Under the pieces are notes generated by a model, which was not told the DNA's origin, searched no databases, and was given only the letters and a program-made list of their open reading frames with translations. A stretch of 64,000 nucleotides of DNA from an uncultured Dysosmobacter sp. (GTDB taxonomy: Bacteria; Bacillota; Clostridia; Oscillospirales; Oscillospiraceae): the NCBI RefSeq assembly GCF_947631165.1, contig NZ_CANRKH010000005.1, forward strand, positions 1 through 64,000, in the 5' to 3' direction. Both the position numbers and the translations under genes were made by a program. Shown piece by piece: positions 60,701 to 64,000 of this stretch. Each line of letters begins with the position of its first letter. The first letter of the stretch is position 1.

Positions 60701-60923
60701 TCCCAAGGGCGCTACCGAGGTTGCGGTGAAGGTTGACGGCGCTGAGTCTGAGGATCCTGATTTCCATGACGGCGTTGTGTATGAGTGGTTCAACGTGGCT
60801 TCCAAGAGCGGCGAGAGCTGGCTGGTTTCCACCACCGACGCTGAGTGGGAGATTGAGTTGACCTGGACTGTCGGCGAAAAGACGGTCACTGAGACCTACA
60901 CCGTGGTTCGCGAGATCAAGTAA
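57789..60923 (+). CDS. Large surface protein with N-terminal S-layer homology domains
   Basis: A 1044-residue secreted protein. It has a signal peptide (MKKFLSLVLALVMTMSLVTV, cleavage after SAGA), then SLH repeats at about residues 30-75 (IGVVDGYTDGKFNPTNVLTR), 85-135 (EGIISGYADGSFRPGNTLTS) and 140-200, which attach to pyruvylated cell-wall polymer. The remainder is long, acidic and Thr/Val/Asp-rich, with no enzyme motif seen. Its codon use (many GCC, GAC, AAG) is strongly biased, which suits a very abundant protein. AAAGGAGG precedes the ATG. It may be an S-layer or major surface component. Confidence 0.88.
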   Translation: MKKFLSLVLALVMTMSLVTVSAGAKDFTDDDKITYEEAVNVISEIGVVDGYTDGKFNPTNVLTRQAAAKIICNMILGPTTAAELHADTAPYKDVPVTSDFAGYIAYCQKEGIISGYADGSFRPGNTLTSYAFMKMLLGALGYDATVEQYTGANWSINVAKRAINAGLTKGLQGEFNGIKAVTREEACLFAFNTLKADLVEYETSLGVTAAGNLTSLAQAKAQQWNNSATRKTNIKDDEYIQFAEQYFPKLVRDDDTDDFGRPSSEWSYNKKDIGTYVNTDLLTATYTKKVEGGDVYSDIGSNACEFDLEYWVDGVQLNKADTETEAAKLEKKNDEKMSSTGKGVLTEVFVDADKEETTIVVINTYLAEVAADYSEKNENVRLDVYTSVKKGTAPTTLSTTYTVSSDDVDGLEDLKEDDMVLVNIADDEVVIVKDVEVVEEVEITSYSTGYADADSKDDYKLTKLTADGTKYETAAKAYEDAEVLYDYAVEQLDDATFDLYLDPYGYVIGARQVDADDNYMFVVGYEKSSSYLASSIDEALVIFTDGTMKTVDIKSKDLDETDADALDLSGTPGGNANVNRWFTYTVKNDVYNLEELVERQIADTETTKLDKENISVHNDDDVAHGNNDSVFIAVKVDDDVDEDGSIVKVEDVSTGIKHSSLEVKYSADLGNFDGEDDDEMIFAIYNKNGYITYAVVVGKSAGASEKLVYLTSNIKAKSLVDGDYIYTYEAITKDGAVEVQSFEAKDNGENHDPKKKTNLELGNLYMASFDKDGVITEMEFLEDSEILQTKTYKDDGYALTRIADAQELYAKGDTLYYNRTDNKQYILLDEDCKFFVRASDDDEDEYEEYGNIKSALSAIGEDSFFTGAIAAIVDDVGIATVLILNDTYEENDKQPSGTVTGSGDMHVDDRYAPVYTEAGIKVTTSGDTTTILVDRAALKEFANNEANAGDVAFMEGTTQPGYLWVGVNFEAPKGATEVAVKVDGAESEDPDFHDGVVYEWFNVASKSGESWLVSTTDAEWEIELTWTVGEKTVTETYTVVREIK

Positions 60924-60947
60924 TTAGACAAACGCGTTTCCCATGGC

Positions 60948-60985
60948 AAAACGAATCCCCGGGCTTTGGCCCGGGGATTCGTTTT
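60948..60985. terminator. Terminator between the surface protein and the tail-like gene
   Basis: AAAACGAATCCCCGGGC and GCCCGGGGATTCGTTTT around TTTG; symmetric and strong in both directions. Confidence 0.92.
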
Positions 60986-60991
60986 GCTCTT

Positions 60992-61492
60992 TTACTCCTT
61001 GACGACCAGAGCAATATAACAGTAGGTAAGCTCTTTGATATTCAACTGTTCGGGCGCATGGTATGAACTGGAACTGGTGGACCACCAGCTTACAGACCGT
61101 TCGCCCCAGGTCAAATCGCATCCGCCGTCATTCTTCAAGAGGCCGTAGCCCCAATTTGTGTCCCGCATCAAAATCATGCGGTCGCAGTTATAACCGTTGC
61201 GTTCTTGTGGCTGGATAAAAACCAGCATTGGCTTATGGGGAAAAGTCAGTGAGTTGGGATTGTCTTTGCCGGAAGTTCCGGTCCCCACATAGCTCCCGGT
61301 GACGAATTGGCAGTTGCCCAGCAGGGCAATGGCCGCGCCCTGGTCCGCCACGGTCTGCGTCAGGGCCTCGTGGGCCTCCCGCTGGGCCGCCAGGGCCGCG
61401 TCCAGCGCCGCGTTGTCCCGGTTGAAATCCTCCATCTGTATCCGGTCGTTCCTCTCCCATTGATTCAGTTGAAAATTTTCTGTTTCTTTCAT
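60992..61492 (-). CDS. Phage-tail-fibre-like orphan protein
   Basis: A 166-residue protein. Residues 1-60 are helical and heptad-like (NQWERNDRIQMEDFNRDNAA; ALTQTVADQGAAIALLGNCQ), as in the N-terminal part of receptor-binding or tail-associated proteins. Residues 65-166 form a beta-rich tip: VTGSYVGTGTSGKDNPNSLT, FPHKPMLVFIQPQE and a Ser-rich loop. GGAGGAGACAAC precedes the ATG at 61492. No other phage gene is nearby. It could be a domesticated tail protein or a prophage remnant. Confidence 0.6.
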   Translation of the reverse strand: MKETENFQLNQWERNDRIQMEDFNRDNAALDAALAAQREAHEALTQTVADQGAAIALLGNCQFVTGSYVGTGTSGKDNPNSLTFPHKPMLVFIQPQERNGYNCDRMILMRDTNWGYGLLKNDGGCDLTWGERSVSWWSTSSSSYHAPEQLNIKELTYCYIALVVKE

Positions 61493-61584
61493 GTTGTCTC
61501 CTCCAAATTCAGATTCGGAGTTGACCAGCCCCCATATAGCCTCTCCCCTCTCCCCCCTCTTGCCCCTTTTCGTGCAACACGCGA

Positions 61585-61625
61585 AAAAAAAGCCCGCCAT
61601 CCTTGCGGACGGCGGGCCTTTTTCG
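61585..61625. terminator. Terminator after the NSS transporter gene
   Basis: AAAAAAGCCCGCC and GGCGGGCCTTTTT around ATCCTTGCGGAC; on the minus strand a T-run follows. Confidence 0.85.
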
Positions 61626-61662
61626 CTGTCTGTCTGCGCTTTTTGCGTGGGAGCCGGTGGTA

Positions 61663-63069
61663 TCAGCCGATGCCGCCGTAGAAAGCGCCCAGGATCAGGG
61701 CCAGCAGGGCGGCGATGCAGTAGACATACTTGCCCAGAGGATAGAAGATGGAGAAGATGGGCTTCTTGGCGCCGTGGTTGACCTCGTCCAGCGCGGTCTC
61801 CTTCTTCAGGACCCAGAAGAACATGATGCCGGCGATCATAGCGCCCAGCGGGCAGATGTAAATGGAGACCACGTCCATCCACTGAGAGGTCCAGGGCTGG
61901 ATCAGCAGGGCCACGATGCAGCCGATCACGCCGATAGTGGCCACGGCGGGCAGGCGCTTCATCTTCAGCTTCTCCTGCAGGAAGGCCACAGGAGCCTCAT
62001 ACAGGTTCACGATGGAGGAAACGCCCGCGAACAGCACGCAGATGTAGAAGACCATTCCCACGATCCGGCCGCCGGGCATGGCGTTGAACACGTTGACCAG
62101 ATACACGAACATCAGGCCGGGGCCGCCGGAGACGTCCTTGATGCCCTCGCCCAGCACCACCGCCATGGCGGGGATGATGACGAAAGCGGCCAGCAGGGCA
62201 GCCATGGTGTCGAACAGGGCCACGTTGCGGGCGGAGCCGGGGATGTCCTCATCCTTGGGCAGGTAGGAACCGTAGATCACGGAGCCGTTGCCCGCCACAG
62301 ACAGGGAGAAGAACGCCTGGCCGAAAGCAAAGACCCACACCTGGGGATTCAGCAGACCCTTGGGGTCCAGGGTGAAGATGTACTTGTAGCCCTCGCTGGA
62401 GCCGGGCAGGGTGAAGATGTAAACGCCCAGGCACACGAACAGGCCGAACAGCAGGGGCATCATGATCTTGTTGGCCTTCTCGATGCCGCTGGCTACGCCC
62501 ATGGCCATGATGGCCAGGGAGACTACCAGGCCCACGATCAGCCACACGCTGTTGCCCACGCCGAAGATGCCGCCGGAGACCATCATGCCGATGGCTTCGC
62601 CCAGGGTCCCGGCCTCGGGAGCCGCGGCGCCGAAGGTGCCGCCGATGGCGCCCATATCGGTGCCGAGGGCATACAGGCTGCCGGAAATGCCCATCCAGCA
62701 GTACTTGAAGATCCAGCTCATGACCACGGTGTAGCCGATGGCCAGCATCATGGAGCCGATGATGGGGATAGCGCCGATAGCCTCGCCGATGGTCTTCTTA
62801 CCGGTGCGCTCCTCCGTGCACATGCCGAAGGCGCCCACGGGGCCGGCGGCTGCGCGGCGGCCCAGAGCGAATTCTTCGATCACGCCGGTGGAGCCGATGA
62901 GGACCACGAAAATGAAGTAGGGGAGCAGGAAAGTCAAACCGCCGAACTTTTGTACCATGATGGGGAAGCGCCAGATGTTGCCCATGCCGACAGCAGAGCC
63001 GATGCAGGCCAGGATAAAGCCCCATTTGCTCTTAAAACCGTCGCGGTTCTGCAAGGTAGTGTCTGCCAT
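61663..63069 (-). CDS. tnaT: Na+-dependent (NSS) transporter, probably for tryptophan
   Basis: A 468-residue member of the neurotransmitter:sodium symporter family with 11-12 helices. The first-helix sodium site reads ACIGSAVGMGNIWRFPIM, and the region EEFALGRRAAAGPVGAFG follows. The ATG at 63069 comes after GGAGGGAAAAT. It lies directly downstream of tnaA in the same direction, like the tryptophan transporter TnaT next to tryptophanase in Symbiobacterium. The amino-acid specificity is inferred from that context. Confidence 0.85.
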   Translation of the reverse strand: MADTTLQNRDGFKSKWGFILACIGSAVGMGNIWRFPIMVQKFGGLTFLLPYFIFVVLIGSTGVIEEFALGRRAAAGPVGAFGMCTEERTGKKTIGEAIGAIPIIGSMMLAIGYTVVMSWIFKYCWMGISGSLYALGTDMGAIGGTFGAAAPEAGTLGEAIGMMVSGGIFGVGNSVWLIVGLVVSLAIMAMGVASGIEKANKIMMPLLFGLFVCLGVYIFTLPGSSEGYKYIFTLDPKGLLNPQVWVFAFGQAFFSLSVAGNGSVIYGSYLPKDEDIPGSARNVALFDTMAALLAAFVIIPAMAVVLGEGIKDVSGGPGLMFVYLVNVFNAMPGGRIVGMVFYICVLFAGVSSIVNLYEAPVAFLQEKLKMKRLPAVATIGVIGCIVALLIQPWTSQWMDVVSIYICPLGAMIAGIMFFWVLKKETALDEVNHGAKKPIFSIFYPLGKYVYCIAALLALILGAFYGGIG

Positions 63070-63143
63070 AATTTTCCCTCCGTTTTCAATCTCTATTTCG
63101 CGGAGGCGTCCGCCTCCGCCGCTCACAGGGATGAGAACTCGTA

Positions 63144-63213
63144 CCAACAGGCGCTGCACACCGTTTGGGCGGGCCTTTTCCCGCCGCTCCGCATTGTTTT
63201 TCCTTGAAATACA
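63144..63213. repeat. 70-bp dispersed repeat, copy B
   Basis: Ungapped match of 56 in 70 positions to 37156-37225. Here GGCGGG and CCCGCC around CCTTTT give a full hairpin. It lies in the 347-base gap between tnaT and tnaA; the rest holds the tnaA terminator and no recognised gene. With the tnaT start at 63069, the repeat would be in its 5' leader. Confidence 0.7.
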
Positions 63214-63307
63214 ACAAGTATTCCTGCGTCGAAACGCATTGACCGACGGGAAAAATCCTCGCCCATCCGGCGTCCCTCGCTTATCGGTACGGATTCTGAA
63301 AAAATGA

Positions 63308-63350
63308 GACCGCCCGCGGAGTTCTATTCATTTTCCGCGGACGGTCCTTT
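63308..63350 (-). terminator. Hairpin downstream of tnaA
   Basis: GACCGCCCGCGGA and TCCGCGGACGGTC (one mismatch) with an AT-rich loop. On the minus strand it is followed by TCATTTTTTC. It would reduce read-through from tnaA into tnaT. Confidence 0.75.
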
Positions 63351-63416
63351 CTCCGCACTCTTTCCACGCGGTGCGGGTTACGCAATATTGTCGGCGGCGT
63401 CAGCCGTCAGTGCAGA

Positions 63417-64000
63417 TCAGATCTGATCGGCGGAAGGAGCATAGGGCTCCAGGAAGGCATGGAAGTGACGCATGGGCAGGTTGTGGCCCCAGACGATGCG
63501 CATGTTGGGGATGGTGGCGCGGTCCTCATACAGGGCCTTCACAGCGGCGATGACATAGTCCAGGTGCTCCTGGGTCAGGCGGCTGCGGTCGATGGCGAAG
63601 CGGACCACGTTGGCAAGCTCCGCCTGCTGCTCGGGAGTCTTCAGGTCATACTCCATGGAGTAGTCGCCCAGCTCGGACACACGGATGCCGTAGCGGCGGA
63701 TCAGCTCCAGAGAGAAGCCCTCGCCCGCGAAGGTGGTGTGATCCCGCTTGCCGTCGAAGAACTCGTCCATGTTGATGTACACGGCATGGCCGCCGGCGGG
63801 CAGCACGACGCCCTTGACGCCGGCCTTGTAGAAGCCCTGAGCCAGGTACTCGCACTGCTGCACGCGCTCGTGCATGTAGTTGAAGTTGCAGGACTCATAC
63901 AGGCCCACGGCCAGAGCCATGATGTCGCGGCCGCTCATTCCGCCGTAGGAGTCGTTGCCATAGCAGGAGATCTGCTTCACCTTCAGCAGAACGCCCACGT
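63417..64000 (-). CDS. tnaA: Tryptophanase, C-terminal part (5' end outside window)
   Basis: 194 visible residues of a PLP-dependent beta-eliminating lyase. NDSYGGMSGRDIMALAVGLY and PAGGHAVYINMDEFFDG match the tryptophanase/tyrosine phenol-lyase family. The C-terminal LPMRHFHAFLEPY is like E. coli TnaA (LRHFTARLEP) rather than tyrosine phenol-lyase, which supports tryptophanase. It converts tryptophan to indole, pyruvate and ammonia. The catalytic Lys is beyond the window edge. Confidence 0.88.
   Translation of the reverse strand, partial: VGVLLKVKQISCYGNDSYGGMSGRDIMALAVGLYESCNFNYMHERVQQCEYLAQGFYKAGVKGVVLPAGGHAVYINMDEFFDGKRDHTTFAGEGFSLELIRRYGIRVSELGDYSMEYDLKTPEQQAELANVVRFAIDRSRLTQEHLDYVIAAVKALYEDRATIPNMRIVWGHNLPMRHFHAFLEPYAPSADQI

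Noticed and set aside
57711-60767. 1018-codon minus-strand frame opposite the S-layer-type gene
   Set aside because: It mirrors a strongly codon-biased gene whose signal peptide and SLH repeats are clear; the Val/Ile/Leu-rich antisense product is an artefact of that bias.

Overview
The window looks like the origin-proximal part of a GC-rich, anaerobic, spore-forming Firmicute, most likely an Oscillospiraceae-type gut clostridium (Flavonifractor/Lawsonibacter/Oscillibacter-like). The order dnaA-dnaN-S4 protein-recF-remB-gyrB-gyrA is the classic Gram-positive origin cluster. A germination protease (gpr) and spoIIP indicate sporulation, a monomeric [FeFe] hydrogenase-like protein indicates fermentation, and tnaA with a Na+-coupled transporter points to tryptophan degradation. 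The species-level assignment is inference.

Layout. 1-9140: replication and topoisomerase genes. 9189-12917: a zinc-ribbon protein, rnhA, a YegP-like protein and nadE. 13097-19140: a MarR-MATE operon, a heavy-metal operon on the minus strand (ArsR, HMA protein, methyltransferase, P-type ATPase) and a thioesterase. 19185-25346: two two-component systems and a DUF4340 protein. 25715-30535: hydrogenase, an ECF sigma/anti-sigma pair, an AT-rich orphan gene and a HAD hydrolase. 30794-37020: metG, a TIGR04076-type protein, a second MATE pump, exoA, gpr, rpsT. 37319-42431: tatD and its radical-SAM companion, small stress and permease genes, rpsF-ssb-rpsR. 42636-44009: a short-chain fatty acid transporter. 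44187-49662: an eight-gene thiamine salvage operon under a TPP riboswitch with a terminator. 49765-57374: spoIIP, nfo, a P-loop kinase fusion, an ECF S component, a TetR regulator and a protein built from two catalytically dead tyrosine-recombinase-like units plus winged helices. 57789-64000: a large S-layer-homology protein, a phage-tail-like orphan, an NSS transporter and the C-terminal part of tryptophanase.

The most unusual signal is not a gene. Three separate plus-strand genes (recF, rnhA, nadE) are each followed, about 80-150 bp after the stop codon, by a second copy of their own 3' end with its own stop codon. The spacer is hairpin-rich in each case and contains the 7-mer GCGAAGC. In rnhA the downstream copy differs mostly at synonymous sites and has lost the catalytic Asp, as if a native gene end had been displaced by a related but diverged end. 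Besides these, several families of short palindromic elements sit against or across stop codons (after gyrB, after the fatty-acid transporter, and at the anti-sigma gene, where the element supplies the stop codon). A 275-bp MITE-like element with long terminal inverted repeats splits the metal operon, and a 70-bp repeat is shared by two distant intergenic regions. This stretch of chromosome appears to have been repeatedly modified at gene ends by small non-coding mobile elements.
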